Below, one piece after another: positions 28,295-42,150 of a stretch of 64,000 nt of DNA. Every line of letters starts with the position of its first letter. The first letter of the stretch is position 1. The notes under the pieces were generated by a model that made no database searches, was not told where the DNA came from, and worked only from the letters and a program-made list of their open reading frames with translations. Location of the stretch: the NCBI GenBank assembly GCA_020746105.1, contig CM036619.1:71971635-72035634 (forward strand), read 5' to 3'. Source of the stretch: Trogon surrucura. Its lineage: Eukaryota > Chordata > Aves > Trogoniformes > Trogonidae. The translations under genes and the position numbers were made by a program.

Positions 28295-31200
28295 GTCCTT
28301 ATAGTCCGGAAAAGAAGTAACAGTGTTAGCTGAAAGAAAGAAAAAAACTACTGTGGAGTTTTATTTTACTCTGTGTGAAAGTTTTGGTTAGCCATAATAA
28401 ATACTCTGCTAACAAGTATATTCTCTCTGCTTTCCTGCTGACACTGTCTCCCCTGTCTTACTTCTCTGAACTTCACCCTAGAACTTTGTCTGTGTGTTTT
28501 CACCTTGTTCTGTAGCTGCTCCAGGTTGTTGCAGAAATTGTGCATGTGCCTATTTCTAGTTGGTAATTATGTGCCGTCGGGAGCATGTTCACTGTTTATA
28601 ATTTTTCTTTTCTCATTGTTTCTTTATGAAAACCAATTTACGAGTTAGTCCTACAAAACATAAACCTACGTAACGTTGTTGAAAGAAATTGCTGTGACAG
28701 CTGCAAGTACATACTGTCCTGCCCTGCTGCCTCAGCGTTACTCACCAGTGCAGGAGAGTGTGAGGTTCTCAGAAAAAAAAAAGGGGATGTGCTGCCTGTG
28801 ACCTCCAGCCCAGCAGCCCCTGCCAGAGGGCTTCAAGATGCTCATTCCAGGTGTGTGGAGGAAAGTTAGACTCCTAACAGCTATGAAACACTGCAAAGGT
28901 GATGTGGACATGGCCATGTGGCAACAGGAAAGTATCTTTCCTTAGGATAGTTTTCTGGGGAGAAAAGAGATGTACAGAATTGCCAGAGCTGACATCCACA
29001 AGAAATACCAGTTTCAGGTATGCCGTGAAAACCTGAACTGAGCAGCTAGCCTCCCTGCATACCAGAGAATAAGCAATTGGGATTCATTTTGGTTTGATTT
29101 GTCTTTTTCTGGATATTCTGTTTGGGATTTTTTTACACAATTGGTGCATCTATGAGGGATTTTATGCTGATGATCGATGAAGCCCTATTTACATGATTAA
29201 TGAAATCACTTATTCAACAGGAAGATGGTGTAGGCAATTCATCATTGTTTAAATTTTAATTCAGTGAAAATGTAACCTTTGGAAAACACTGTTCACATCT
29301 ATAATTAGTAAGTTGTTATGCGCTTTAGTTTACAATTTGATATACTTTCCTCGAACTCTGTGGAGAGGTGTTTCATGTGATCGCTTTCTGAATTCACAAC
29401 AGATAAAAATGGCCTGGCTGGTTTTGTACAAGGAGGTTCATTCTCAGGAAAATGCAGATCCAGTTTGCTCTTTGCTGTTTAATACAGTTTAGGCAGAGTA
29501 GCACAGCGCTCCCTTTTTCTCCTGACAGTGATTCTCCCTCCAAAATGAGGTTCTGGCAGTCTGCTTTCACACAAAGTAGACTCAAATGTAATTATGCTGC
29601 TATGACAACTTAGTCTTATAGCACTCAGTTCTTTTTCTTCTCATCATTGTAGTGCTGCTACGGGTCTAAACTGATTCTGTTTTTTCTTCTTCCAGTATAA
29701 ATAGAAATGCACATCAATGAAGTGTAACTTGTACTGCTTTAAGGTCAGCATCAGCCCCAGTACATTAAATGCTTCTCTCTCAAAAATGAAGTAGTGGGCA
29801 GAAGGAAAAAATGTAAGATGCCCTGTCCCCCAGACCTCACTTAATGCAAGCCATGTCAACCACCCCTACTCATACATCTGTGCAGAGAAGGAAACCTCTG
29901 TTTGAATCTCCACACCCATATGGGAAGAGAGCAGCCACGGCCACATCTCGCCCCTCCTTACCTGCCCTCAGGAATAGGCCACATCGTTTCTCAAAGCCCC
30001 TCCGCGCAGTGTTTAGTCCTCCCAAAGGGGTCCTGTGCATGGTCTCAGCCAGGCTGCTTCTGGGGCTGGGGTGACTTAAGGTGTGAGAGCGAGTTACTGC
30101 TGTGTGGGGAGCCCTGCACTGAAAACCTGACCAAAACTCAAACAAACTTTTCTGACCACTGCACAGTTTTGCTGAAGGAATGCAGACCAATGGGCTGGAC
30201 TACATATGGGAAGAGCTGGTGAGGGAAAGGTGGCTGGAAGGACCATCTTGGTCACCAAAGTTGCTGGAGGGATTAGCTGCTCTGCTGGCAGAACATCACG
30301 GGGCCTGCTCAACAGCTGGGGAGTGTTTTATAGAGAATGAGCACCCACTTGCTCTTCCCCGCTGCCTGTGCCTAGTCCTTATATGGGGTCTGAGCCTGTT
30401 ATCTCTTGCTATGAAAGCAGAACCTCTGCAGTAACATATTTTGGTTTCCCCTTAGAACTTCTCATCCAGCCTTTGAGGCAGGCAGTAGAAATTGTCTTTT
30501 GAGGGTTACTTCAAAATTTGGAGCCTGGTGCGGACAGGGTAACACAGAACACCTAAGGCCAGCCCTGAGGGAACTTGTGGTTTCGTCTTCAAGATGTCTC
30601 TGTTAATTGCTACCAAAGCCAGAGGTTTTCCATGTGTTTACCTCTGATGAGTTATGTTCAGCAAAAAATTCTAAGTGTAGCCAACGTAACTTAATTCGCA
30701 GTGACACCCAGGGAGCTGTGGAGAGGTGCCAGAGGTGTGATAGAGAGTGTTTTAGTTTCATGTGGCTTCCTGAAGCTCCCCAGAGTGCACTGAAAAGAGC
30801 TCAGCCATTTTTTTCTTTTTATTTAAGGCAAAAAATATTCCCTTTCCAGCTGTGAAAGCAACTGCATAGGCCAGAACAGAAGGTGTTTGTGGTAAAAAAA
30901 CACACAGGCTTAGCCAGACTATTTTGATCTTTTTTGCCCTCCTTGAATTCTGCAGGGAGGAAAGGGGCCAGCATCAGACGACAGGAGAGAGACCCAGGGC
31001 TTCTACTTAATTTCTTCCTTCTGACCGGTGCCCTTGAAGAAGTAGGTACTTCTCTTGCCCCGTGTACTCTCTGTCACTTGGGCTGAGACCTGAGGTCAGA
31101 AAAAGGCTGTTCTGAGTCATCATGACTGAGAGAGGTACCAGACCCAATGAGGGGCAAGAAGGAGCTCTTTCCCTGGTCCAGATCCCAGGATACCCCATGG

Positions 31201-34200
31201 TCCTCCCCGCCACTGTGTGCTCCCTCCTTGCTGCCACGCCATCACCTTGCAGTGGACATGTAATTCCCCAGCTCCTCCTTCCCTGCCGCACCCACCTAGC
31301 AGCTGCCATTTGCAGACCGGGGGGTAAACAAAATGAGCACACAAGGTCTTACAGAATCAGATGAAAACAGCTCTACAGCTTCCTGGGCTGCTGCGATGCA
31401 GCCTCAAAAACAAGCTAAGGAGCTAAGAAAGCATTAATGGTGAAGATGTTATGGGCCTGTGTAAACTTGGGGGGTTGACATCTTGCCTATGTAGGGCTGT
31501 TTCTAGGTTTAACCCACCAAAGCCCTGGAGCAGAGGTGGGACCTAGTTCCCCAAATAAGGGAACCATGACAGCCGTAGTGGGTCTGGACCTATTCTGACA
31601 TGTTCCCCCACCCCAAGTGCTTGATTCTGAGTGATCCTGGATGCTGCAGCACCTCTGCCTCCTTTTCTGGCTTCACCCTTCAGTGAGGTCTGTCAGCATG
31701 GGCATCACTTACATCCAGGGTGGTCTGGAGCCCTGTATGTCTGGTAACATCAGACACAGAAAAGCTGCTTTTGAAATGGCATCTGGCAACCTTTTCTCTT
31801 CCCCTCTGCCTCAGAAACAGAACAGACCACCACAGGTGTTTTCCCTGTGTTACTTCGATGTCTTTGAAGTGCAGCCTCAGAGAGATGTCTTCTCCGTAAA
31901 GAAACACCTCCTTTTCCACTTGTTCCTTGACACTTCAATGGATGAACTGAGAAGGTTCTGTCCTCTATTTTAATCAAGCAATGCAGATTTCATGTACAGG
32001 CTGGTCACCCTAGAACTCACTACAGCACATGAGAGTTTTCTTGTCTGAAATAGAGACTTAAACACAGCACTGACTTCACAAACACTGTTTCTGTCTCAAG
32101 CCCCATGTTTGCCTGTGCACGTTTCTGGCCAGCCATGATGCTGTTTGCTAAGCACTGCCTGGCTGAGACCTCACATTTTCTCTGGTGGATGTCTCTTTTG
32201 TTATCTCGCTTTTTAGACTTCTTGTGTTGAGTTTGTCTGGGACTCTCAAAAAAACCCTGACAAAGTAATTTTGGTTGCGGGACTCAGTCTGTAGCTGAGA
32301 TGAAACTGGAAGGGGAACTTTCTGTGTTTCTGTTGACCTGCTGTTAAGACGATTGCCAGCTACAGCCTTCCTGCTGTAGAGGTTCCTGGGGAACCTTTCC
32401 TGGGGGAAAATCTTAATGCATCTCCATATTCATGGCAGCTGTTCTCCTGTAGGCAATCAGAGCATTCCTAAGTTGATTTTATATCATGTCCATACTCCAT
32501 CCAAACTCTCTTCTCTCCTGCACTTACTGCTGCCTACACCTCCCTGTTACCAAAGGATGTTCTGCCAAACACCAGCCTGTTTTACCTCTCATCCAGTTTG
32601 TCCTCAGCTCTGAGCGTGTTTGTCGTTTTGCACACCAGGTCTCTCAACTCTGGATCCACAGTAGTAGGTCATTGTCTGCTGTCCTGCAGCTGCCAGCAGT
32701 CCTGCACATCAGCCCCGGGCACTGGCTGCTTCCACCTTTTCACCTGAATGGTACTTTCCTCAGAAGTAAAAACCCTGCCTCTGTCTGAGATCAAAACACC
32801 TGAGCATGTTCGTTACCAAGAGTAAGCCATGTTCACAAGAAAAAAAAAAAAAAAAGATGTATGAAAGCTTTATTTTCTCACAGTCTTGATTCTTCCACAG
32901 CAAACAGTCTTGTACCACCAATCATACCCCTGGAGAGAGCACAAAACAATGCCCAATGCCATATCTTGTATTTACTTTGTAAAGATGCTAATGACTGTGG
33001 GACCGAAATGAAGTGGGTTTTCCCTGAGAAGATAATACCATTTTGTTCTGCGAGGCAGTTCATAAGAGATAGGCTATATGTGCACTTGCTTTCCTGTGTG
33101 TGCTTCTCTTTTCTTCTTTCTTGTTTTCCTATAGAAGTGTCACTTATAGCGGCTGATAGTTGTTGGCAAGAAAAATACTCAGCTTGAGGGTTTCAGAAGA
33201 GAAGAAATGGGAATCACACTCTTCTGTCCTTCTCCATAGTTCACATCATTGTCTTTCAAGAAGCGGTGGCTTTCTTCCAGGTGATGCTCCTACTTAATCT
33301 TAGCAGTGGTAATTTCTGATCGATAAATTAGAAGTCAAATATTTCAGCAACATAAAAATAGCTTGGAGCTCATTGGGATTCTTGTTTCATTTCCTTCCTT
33401 GACTTATATAGTAGTTGGACAAACAATGTCTCCTGGTTCTGAATCCATATTAGATTCTATAGCTCTGTATTTCACAGCTATCGTAAAAGCAGGTACAGCA
33501 GTGATGGGAGCCATATAAGTGTCTAGACAGATGATAAAAATATTGTTGCTGGGTTCTTCAGGGTGTGCTTTGTGAGAGAAGACACTTAATCTAAAGAATA
33601 AGGGATTGTTAACTTTTACTATATAGCATATGCAATACTAGAATTTATGAGTCTATTGTTCAATATAGTAACTGACATGCTGTTGAATTTTGATGTTTTT
33701 TTTAAATCCATGAGATAAAAGAAGTTTCCAAACTTCCTGCTTCAGTTTTCCTGATTGCAGTGTGTGAATGCTGGTTATATTAAATGAATATGCAGTAAAT
33801 TAAACACCAGTATGCCTATGTATCACACAGGTGGAACAAGATTCACATGTGTCCTTGAAAAGATATAGGTTCTCCCCAGATCAATAAAGGATTGATTTCT
33901 AGTTTAGCTACAGTAACGGAACTGCCCACAGCGGGTTCTGCTCACAACACTCCACGCTTGCTGCGTCAGGGAACATGCAGGAGCGCCGCCTGGGGTTTTA
34001 TGCACTGTGGCCCACTTCAAGCTCTCTGTAACAAATAGTTAATAAAACACCGTTGTGTGGATGTCCAAAGCTGTCCCCAACAACATAACCTGCATGAAGG
34101 ATTAACATAATCCCTTTCTGTGTTTACACAGGCCCTCAAGTGGGCCAGACCTCACACGCTGTGTAAAACAGTTCAGCAGCAGCCTCAGAGCGCTGCGCGT

Positions 34201-36853
34201 TCATTACTTGCCATGTGTAATAGCAATTAGTAGAGTATTGTCAACTTTTTTTTTTTTAATGTGTGTCATCCAACACATTCTTGTATTTTTACATTTGAAT
34301 TCAGTTTCTTTTTTAAACTGAGTCTGAACTGACAGGTTTAGCCCATAGCTGCTTTCAGCACACTGGGAGGCAAGAGTGCCATTTCCTTACCTTTGTGCCA
34401 TCTGAGGGAAAAGCAGACGTTCTTTACACAAAATTTGCATCAGCAGCAGCCTTTAGAGACTTCCTTGCCTGATGTCTGGGTTTAGTTTTTAAAAATTTTG
34501 GAGTGCCAGCTTTTTCTGCATAAAAGCTGCTTATCCCTCAATTGTAAGAACTTCAAACAGTTTGCTGACAGCATCTAGACAGCCCCAACTGAAATAACTT
34601 GAGATGGTTATAGCTTCTGTTGGCAAGTGGGGGGAGATTAAGAACAAAATCCTATGGTGATGGATATCATTACACTGAAGTCTCTCTCTGCTGTTGATAC
34701 CTACACACCTTCAGGCATGATCGCCGCTTTCCTGCCGTGTAATCAGCGTACCGTGCCGCTGTGCAGACCCATCCGCAGGAGCAGTCCGTCTCTCAGTGCT
34801 CTCTTGATGTTGGACTTTGGCTCAGCCAAGAGGCAGCCGGTGCTCCGCACTGATGCGTACCTGTGGCTGGTGGTTGTCTCATGCTGCTTCGTGCTAGTCT
34901 TCAAAGCCAAAGCAGCTGCTTCACCAGTGTCTGATATTAATTCATCCCTCCTCCATGCCTCCATAGTAGTAGAGGAGCACAGTGCATTTATGCTTTGCTA
35001 AATCTGCATGACAGGCAGTGAGATGCATTTTAATTATTTTCATCCGGATATGTTCAGCATAGAAGCACAGTGTATTGATTATTTTTTTCTGTTTATTTTC
35101 CCATGTCTAAATGAATAAATGCTTTTCTCTCAGCATCTGTAGGCTCTAGGCTCATAACCTCAGGCTCACTGATCTATGTCTTTTCAGTTGACTCTTCCTT
35201 CCGACTTTAACTTACCTGTTGCATACCTTGAGGGTCTACCTATGCTCTGCATGGTATTCAGAGACATAAAATTAAGATATACATTGATACCAGCCCTCTG
35301 TTTGCTGGGACCTGAAAGGAGAAAGCCACTACAGCAGCAGGTCCCCACAGCAGTTAGGAAGCTGACCCCTGTGACTGCAGTGTGTAAAAGTGCCTGATGA
35401 GTACCTTTGGGAATACAGTCCCTGGTCAGCGTGTAAATGGCCTGCTGCAATGCCGGTACCGGGGTCTATGGCATCTCTGCCTATCCATCCATGCCCAGTT
35501 TCTACTGGAATAAGCAGCTGCTACACAGGTCAGTGGGCAAGGAATATTTTAATGAGGGCTTTTGAAGGCAGCTTTTGGAAGCAGAGCTCCACGTGTTAGA
35601 AGAGCAAGGCTTGAGCTGAGATAACACAATTTCAAGCAGCAAGTGCTGTGATCCCTCTGTGTCTTCCAGTCATTTCAGCAGCTCAGCTCCACACGTGTGC
35701 ACAGGCAGTGGGTATCAAACAAGCATTGCAGGCTCCTTGCAACCTGTTTGTCTCATTTTTAACATAGCACAGTGCAACCACTCTATGTCTAAGGAAATGG
35801 AAACTCCTTTCTAATAATTGTCTGAGTCTCAAAATACTGCTTGTATGGATCCCTGTTTTAGGAATCATATTTTCACCTGGCTCATGGGGAAGGCTGCTTT
35901 ACCACTGCAGATAGAATCAAGACATGCAGCTTCACAAACCTCATGAAAATTTTACTTAGCAGGCAAACCAAGGCTATCATTGAACACAGAAAATATTTTT
36001 TGAAAGGAGTAAACACATATCTTGTGGGGTTTGCAGTCAAGCCAGCAGGCTGGGCTGAGAATAGCTGATGATGCCTGCCTGACTCCAAGGTCCCCAGCAA
36101 GTTCCAGCAACCTTTGCTGCAACCAGTTGCTCTAAACCTGGAGGAAACGAGCACCTGCAGCCATTTGAGGCTTATTTTGCAACAGCTGCTCTTTGTTGGG
36201 GCTCTCTCTCTTCCAACTTGCAAGGACATCTTTCCTTTTATTCCTCCTCAAGATTACTTTGGACTCCTTTCTTCTTCCCTTTGTCTGCCCTCCATGATTT
36301 CAAAGAATTGGTCATGAGAAAAGTTGGGTAGAGGATTCCAGCAACTTTGTTCCTAGCACCCTTTTGCACTGGGAAGCCTTTCTGAAGCCCTTTAGTCCTC
36401 TCCAAAGGACACCTCACCTCACCATGCTCCTCTGCTTTATCTTCCTTCACCCTACTCATGCTTTGGGGTCTTTGGTACGAAGGTGGGCCCACGAGCAAAA
36501 CTTCCTTCCCTTTCCCCTCTCTTTGCCAGCAGCCCCACGCTCAGGCATCCCCAGGCACAGCCGTGCCAGCGCTGCCACTGGGGAAATCTCTGTGCTGGCA
36601 GAAGGTGGTTCAGCAGTGGCTTTCGTTGCCAAGCCCCTGAGTGTGCCAGTCACTGGTGGAAGCTAGGTTTTGATTTGCTTTTCTGCTCTTCCTGCCAGCT
36701 TGACATATGAGGCGGTGATACTTTTTGTGATATTTTAGGAGTTAACAAACATTGTGTGTATGCCGTGAGAAAAATCCTACACCAAAATGACATAGTGTGT
36801 AATGTATGCGTTCCTTTGCAGCACTTTTTAAATGATGTATCTTTTCTTTAAAG

Positions 36854-36959
36854 AACCCCGTGGAACTGGAGCATAGCAGAGGAAGATGGGACAAGCTGAG
36901 AAGAAACAGCGGAGAGGAAAATCTTCACGTTTGTGGATATCAGAGGAAAAGGCAGAAAG
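36854..36959 (+). other. Exon-like block of unknown gene or lncRNA
   Basis: A 106-bp block lies between a plausible acceptor (TATCTTTTCTTTAAAG ending at 36853) and a donor-like G|GTAGGA at 36960. Two frames are of interest. One is open throughout and begins NPVELEHSRGRWDKL. In the other, an ATG at 36885 starts MGQAEKKQRRGKSSRLW and stays open to the donor. I recognise neither peptide. The block is richer in purines and CpG than its flanks. It could be a non-coding exon or chance; nothing else in the sequence supports splicing. Confidence 0.25.
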
Positions 36960-37999
36960 GTAGGACTGCATCTATGTGATTGTTAATCTTTCACACACTC
37001 ACACTGGCTGTAAGGTAGCTGTTGGCTCAGTTTTTGCCTCTGCTCATACGCTGTCATTGGACCCTCACTTGCTGAAGGTGGAGAGGGACATTAGAAATCC
37101 CTAGAAGATCAGAGAGATGGGAACCAGATTAAGATAGACTTTAGCAGGCTTGTATTCTAAATAGCTCGGCTCCAGACAAGCGAGCAAGGGGGTTGTATCT
37201 CTCTGCATGTGAGTGGGCCCTCACAACCCCTTTTCCCCACCCCAAAGTGCCACTGCCTCTTTGAGACCAGCCCAATTTCACTGCCACCTCACATACAAAT
37301 ACATGAAAAAGAGCGAACCCTGGGTTTATTTGCTGAAGCAAATACCTGCTTAGTGTTTAAAACTGTGGTTTTCCATAATATATTATATGGCACCGTCATA
37401 ACCTTTAACAGACCATGAATCAAAAGTTGTAAGCTTTTCCCCTTCTGCCACAAGCCTTGTGATTTTTGCTGTGTGCTTTAGTTTCTTGTGGTTAACTGAA
37501 GCTTGCTTGCAAATTTTTCCGGTTTAGAAACGTCCATCATTTCCTGTGCTCTTTAACAACAGAGAAATGCCAGCCAAGGCAGGCAGCCTTTCCTTGCAGC
37601 TCATACACACCAAGGGTGCTCTTGGTAAGCAGGGTCACTGCCTCTTGTTGTCTACAGAGAGACTCTGCTTCATGCCGTTCTCCTGGCTGGAGTTGGGGAT
37701 TGGGATGCTAGAGGGAAAAACTGGCCTGAAAATGTCAAAAAACAAACCAAACCCCAAACAATTGAAGGGAAGCTCACAAATTTTTCACCAGTTGTTGAAA
37801 AAAAGTTTTATATGCTTAGGTGGAAATTTTCCTATTATTGTTTTTATTTCAGCTTGTGGTTGGCCATGGGAACATTTCCAAAGAAACTAGTATGCTGGGA
37901 AACCTTTTGTTTTCCAGAAAGGTTGTTATTTAAAAGCAATTAACATAAAAACATTAAAATTTTCTAACTTCAGAGGCAGAAGAATGGAGGAAGGAAATG

Positions 38000-38260
38000 T
38001 GAGAGTCTGTGTGGGTACTCAGGAGGGAACACAGCAGTCTGGGGGGGCCTAAGAGGCAGAAGGGGAAGACTGGGGTGCTCAGGTCAGCATGTGGATGGCC
38101 CACAGAGCATCAGGATGGGGAGACCCCATGCGCGGAGGCTGCAGGAGCAGGGAGGACAGCCAGGGGCTATCGTGACTTGGGAGGGTAGGACAAGACAAGG
38201 AGATGTGTGAGACCCGCAGCAGTGGGAGTCCCAGGAGTGAGGGTGGAGATGCCCAAGTGT
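38000..38260. other. G-rich purine patch
   Basis: A 260-bp stretch rich in GGGG and AGG words on the plus strand, including a run of seven G at 38041 with further GGGG runs nearby. It has G-quadruplex potential. No gene is visible. Confidence 0.5.
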
Positions 38261-41200
38261 CTCTTCATTCTTCAGGCCAGGTATGAAATGAGTATTATGT
38301 GTTTTGGCAGTTCTGAGTGCCTGTTGTGATGCAGTGCAGCTGTGGTTTCAAGACCGGGCTTGTGCTCTGGCAGCCCAGGGCAATGCTCCTGAGTTGTCTC
38401 ATCTTCCCACTGTCAGTGCTGGCTGAGGGCACCGGCAGCTACAGTGCTGGTGGTTTTATTTTACCTAAGTGTGGTCCAAGTTTTCTTGGGCATTTCTCCA
38501 GTGGGTTTTGAACCAGCTGGCTGATTTCAGTCTCAGAGAGGGCAGAGGGTCACTATATTGAGACCTAGTTGTGTGGAAATTAAGGTTGACCAGAGGGTGC
38601 TGCCAGCTGCCCCAAGGCTGATCTCTGCCTTTCTCGGAAGAGCAGAAATATGTTAAAGACTGAATTGCACTGTATGCAGCCTGAAGTAAGACACTTTCCT
38701 TTGCAAGGAGAGTGCAACAGCTATAAATCTAGAAGTTATCTTTTCAGGTCTTTCAACTTTTATCTTCATCTTTCCTCCACGAATTTTCTCTTACCCTGCT
38801 CATGTCTACACACATCTCTCTCAGCCGGCCAGAAATGTGAAAGAGAGGTCAGTCCTCTCAGAGGTGACAAAGAGGGCTTGGGAGGCAGCCAGAGCTAACA
38901 TTGCAGGCAGGAGACCCATAGAAGGGAGAAGTGGCAACAAATACTGTAAAGGCTGACATCACTGGGGATAGGAGAGATGAACTGGAGTTGCTGGGCTGCA
39001 AGGGAGGGACCCAGAAGCTGATTAAATATCCCAAACCAGCCAGGATTCCCCAGATCAGCAACTCTCAAAAGAACTTACTTGTTTCCCAGAAGCACGTTTG
39101 AAACAGAAATTCACAAAGGCCTTTGCTTAAGTAAAAGTCTGAAATGTGACAGCTTGTTCTGAACTAGACAGTGGTCTCGTGTTCTGAAAGACCAGAGAAA
39201 CAGGGCAAGAAGCATTGCATAAAAAGTCAAAAGGTGTGTGAACGGCAGGGCTGGCACATCTGAAAGCAAGTCCGAAAAGGCTCAGGGGAGCACAGCATGC
39301 CGATAGTGTGGGAGGAGGTGTCTGGGACTCTTCTGCCACAGAATGAGGCTTTGCAGGCTTTCAGGGCAGTGTTTCTGTGCTGGTGTTTTCCTGCAAGTCT
39401 TCCAGTCCATTCCAAGTGCTGCATAAACTTGTGACGGATCATCAGTAGCTGATACCACAGGGTCCCCCCACTTCCATCCTTCTGTCTTGTTTCAAGATCG
39501 AATTTTAATTGAAACAAGATGTGGCAGACAGGATGAGTTTCTACAAATAGGTTCTAAAATGTCACCGTAAGAGGAATCTAAGTGATCCAGTTCAAAAACC
39601 AATATGAAGAAGAAAGTGTTAAACACATACCCCATTAGACTCAGGAAGGTCTCCCAGTAAATTGTTTTATTCTTTGGCAGATATTTATTTAGGTTGTTTC
39701 CAGCAAATGATAGCATATTTTCTACTTTGGTGACCAGTAAATGTATTTTGCTAATAGTTTCCTTTCATACTACCCTTTGTATTGTCACTAAATGTGTTGC
39801 ACAAATAATGTGCACTCTTACTAGTTTTCTCCTTCTTTCACGATTTTTGAAGAGTTTAATTTATGTAATCGATCACCTGATATGCAGGAGAGATCTTGTT
39901 TGAGCTTTTAACAAAATCCTGATTTAAAATATGTAATTTTTCATGATATAATATTCTAGCATGACCACATGATTTATCTGAGAAACCATTTAGAACGTTG
40001 TAGAGGTTGTGATGGAGGATTTGAAACCCACTTACGGTGTTTAACCTTCCGGTTGCCGTTATGTAACAGAGTATTTAAATCATCTGAGCCCCCCCTCAGA
40101 AGATTACCTGTTTAAGCAGCAGAGACAGCCAGGATTCAGCTTTTGTTATTCAATCTCTTTTCAACATGTGAAGTGCTCTCAAACAGCTGGTTATGTAAGT
40201 GGAGGTTTGGCGAGGCTCTGTTTTTCAGTACTTGACTCTCTGCACTGCATATTTTCTCATTTGTTTTTTATTTGCCTCACTTTCTGAGAGGTCGCATGTA
40301 TCATCCTTATTGCTTAAGTTCTGCAGCAACCTGTACATTTTGAGGAAAATAATATATTAGAAGTGGAAATATGTTTTCACTATAAAAAATATAAAGCTGA
40401 GAGCGGCTAAAGTAAGAGGCCAATACAAATTTTTTAAGTATGCTTATGCAAGTATAAATAAAGGAAACATGGGCTTTTAAACATTATCTGTACTCACTGT
40501 GCTTACACGGTATAGATAGTCAGTGCTCAGAGCCAGCTACCATTAAAAGACCGGTAATGACAGTGCTGTTTCTAGGAGTTATATTAAAATGAACCACTTC
40601 TTATCTGTTCTGTGAAGTTAAACCCTTTACCCATACAGCAGTGCTAGATGTTTACGTACATGCTGCAGAACCTGTATTGTATCTGCATGAAAGTCAAGTA
40701 GTTATATTACATCAGGGTTAAGAAACAACATATTCACCAGCGATAGATGCCGAGGGCAGATTTTAACATTAAAAATATAGGTACCTTTTTTCTTTTCTTT
40801 TTTGTTTTGTTTTGTTGACTGGTGGTTTTAGACATAACACAGTAATGGAAGCTGTGAGTTTAAATATCCTAGGCAGCCTCTAGCATGAGAAGTCACAGAG
40901 CTTGTATTACAAAATGAAATATAAAGTTGCCTCAAGCCACAGACAGCAAGCAGTTTGTTTTGATAAGGGTTTTGGGAGAGACTGACACTTCAGTTCATTG
41001 ACATTGCTAATGCTTGAGTTTGGATGTTAATCTTGCTATCTAGTGTGTACTTCTTAAAAATGTGTTTTAAAACTTTTTAGCCTGAATACCAGGGTGTACA
41101 AAAGCAGGAGAAGGGTTTGCCATGGTTAGAACGTGGTTGAAGAAGAGGGGTCTTCTATCTAGAAGTCCGTGGTTTGCCTCCTCTCCCTCAAGCATTAAAT

Positions 41201-42150
41201 GCACATTCTTCAGTAGCAAAACATGGAGGACAGGAACCTTAGGAGAAAACAGTGTGCCTGGCACAGGGCCCTGTTTGGGTTTCTCACCAGTTTGAAGACC
41301 TCTCTGAGCACGGCATCAAAGGGCTGCAATTGCTTCCATCTCGTCGTGGTTTTTTATGGTGGCAAAAAATTGGCGGTAGTGGAAGACTTTTACCTAGGTG
41401 AGGTTCAGACTTCCCAGGAAGATTCACAGACTCCTGGACCGTCTTGTGCCCTTTACACTCCGGGAGTGCTGCACTTAGCCAGCCACACCGCAGTATAAAG
41501 CAGACATGACCCGTTCACAGAACCAGTAAATATGTGGAATAAAATGCGGTATGTGCCATATCAGAGTAAGCATCTCTGTGAACCTTCAAGCTGACATTTA
41601 GGTTTGAAAGCAGTAAAAAGAGACTTGTCCACACTTTTTGCAATAAAAACCTAAAAGTATATATGCACAAGGCAGGGCTTGCTGACTAAAGCACCATCTA
41701 GACAGGTGCATCTGCACATGGAGAAGGAATGCAGGCTTTTTATAGCCTGTACTGCATATGTACAGCCTTAGATGAGGTACTTCCTTCTGCAAGAGGAGAC
41801 AAGATTGCTAAATTTTCTGAGTTTGCCTCTCTCCCTATATCCCCTTTCAATGCCTTTTTGATTTTTTCCAGATAGTCCTGGCCTCTGTAAGAATTTGGTT
41901 AGGGAACAGAAATCGTATTGTTTAACATGGGTAATCAGTCACATGCTGTATTTGAACCATGAACAAAAATGCTTGGAGATCTTGGTACTATTCAGCAACC
42001 CACAGGCAAAAATTTGCTTTTATTGAAACTCTTCAATACATGGTTGTAAGAAAAAACTGCAAAAAAAATGTTACCCATTTGTGATCAGAAGAAGTATCAA
42101 GTACAACAGATTACTCTTACTGAATACTTGCCAGTGAATTTGTTCTAACT

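Larger units (their letters stand above)
26646..42150. other. Non-coding DNA with scattered GC-rich patches
   Basis: No exon recognised apart from the weak candidate at 36854. GC-richer patches at about 29900-30320, 31130-31360, 34680-34880 and 36480-36670 give frames open on both strands, which reflects composition and not genes. A (TTTTG)n-like stretch lies at 40787-40816. Confidence 0.5.

Noticed and set aside
28055..28333. 92-codon plus-strand frame ending in a lysine run
   Set aside because: The lysines are simply the 19-bp poly(A) run. The rest is unrecognised, and no parent gene suggests a processed copy.
34654..35001. 115-codon plus-strand frame with a hydrophobic segment
   Set aside because: One membrane-like stretch alone is weak evidence; no known family, and an antisense frame is open too.
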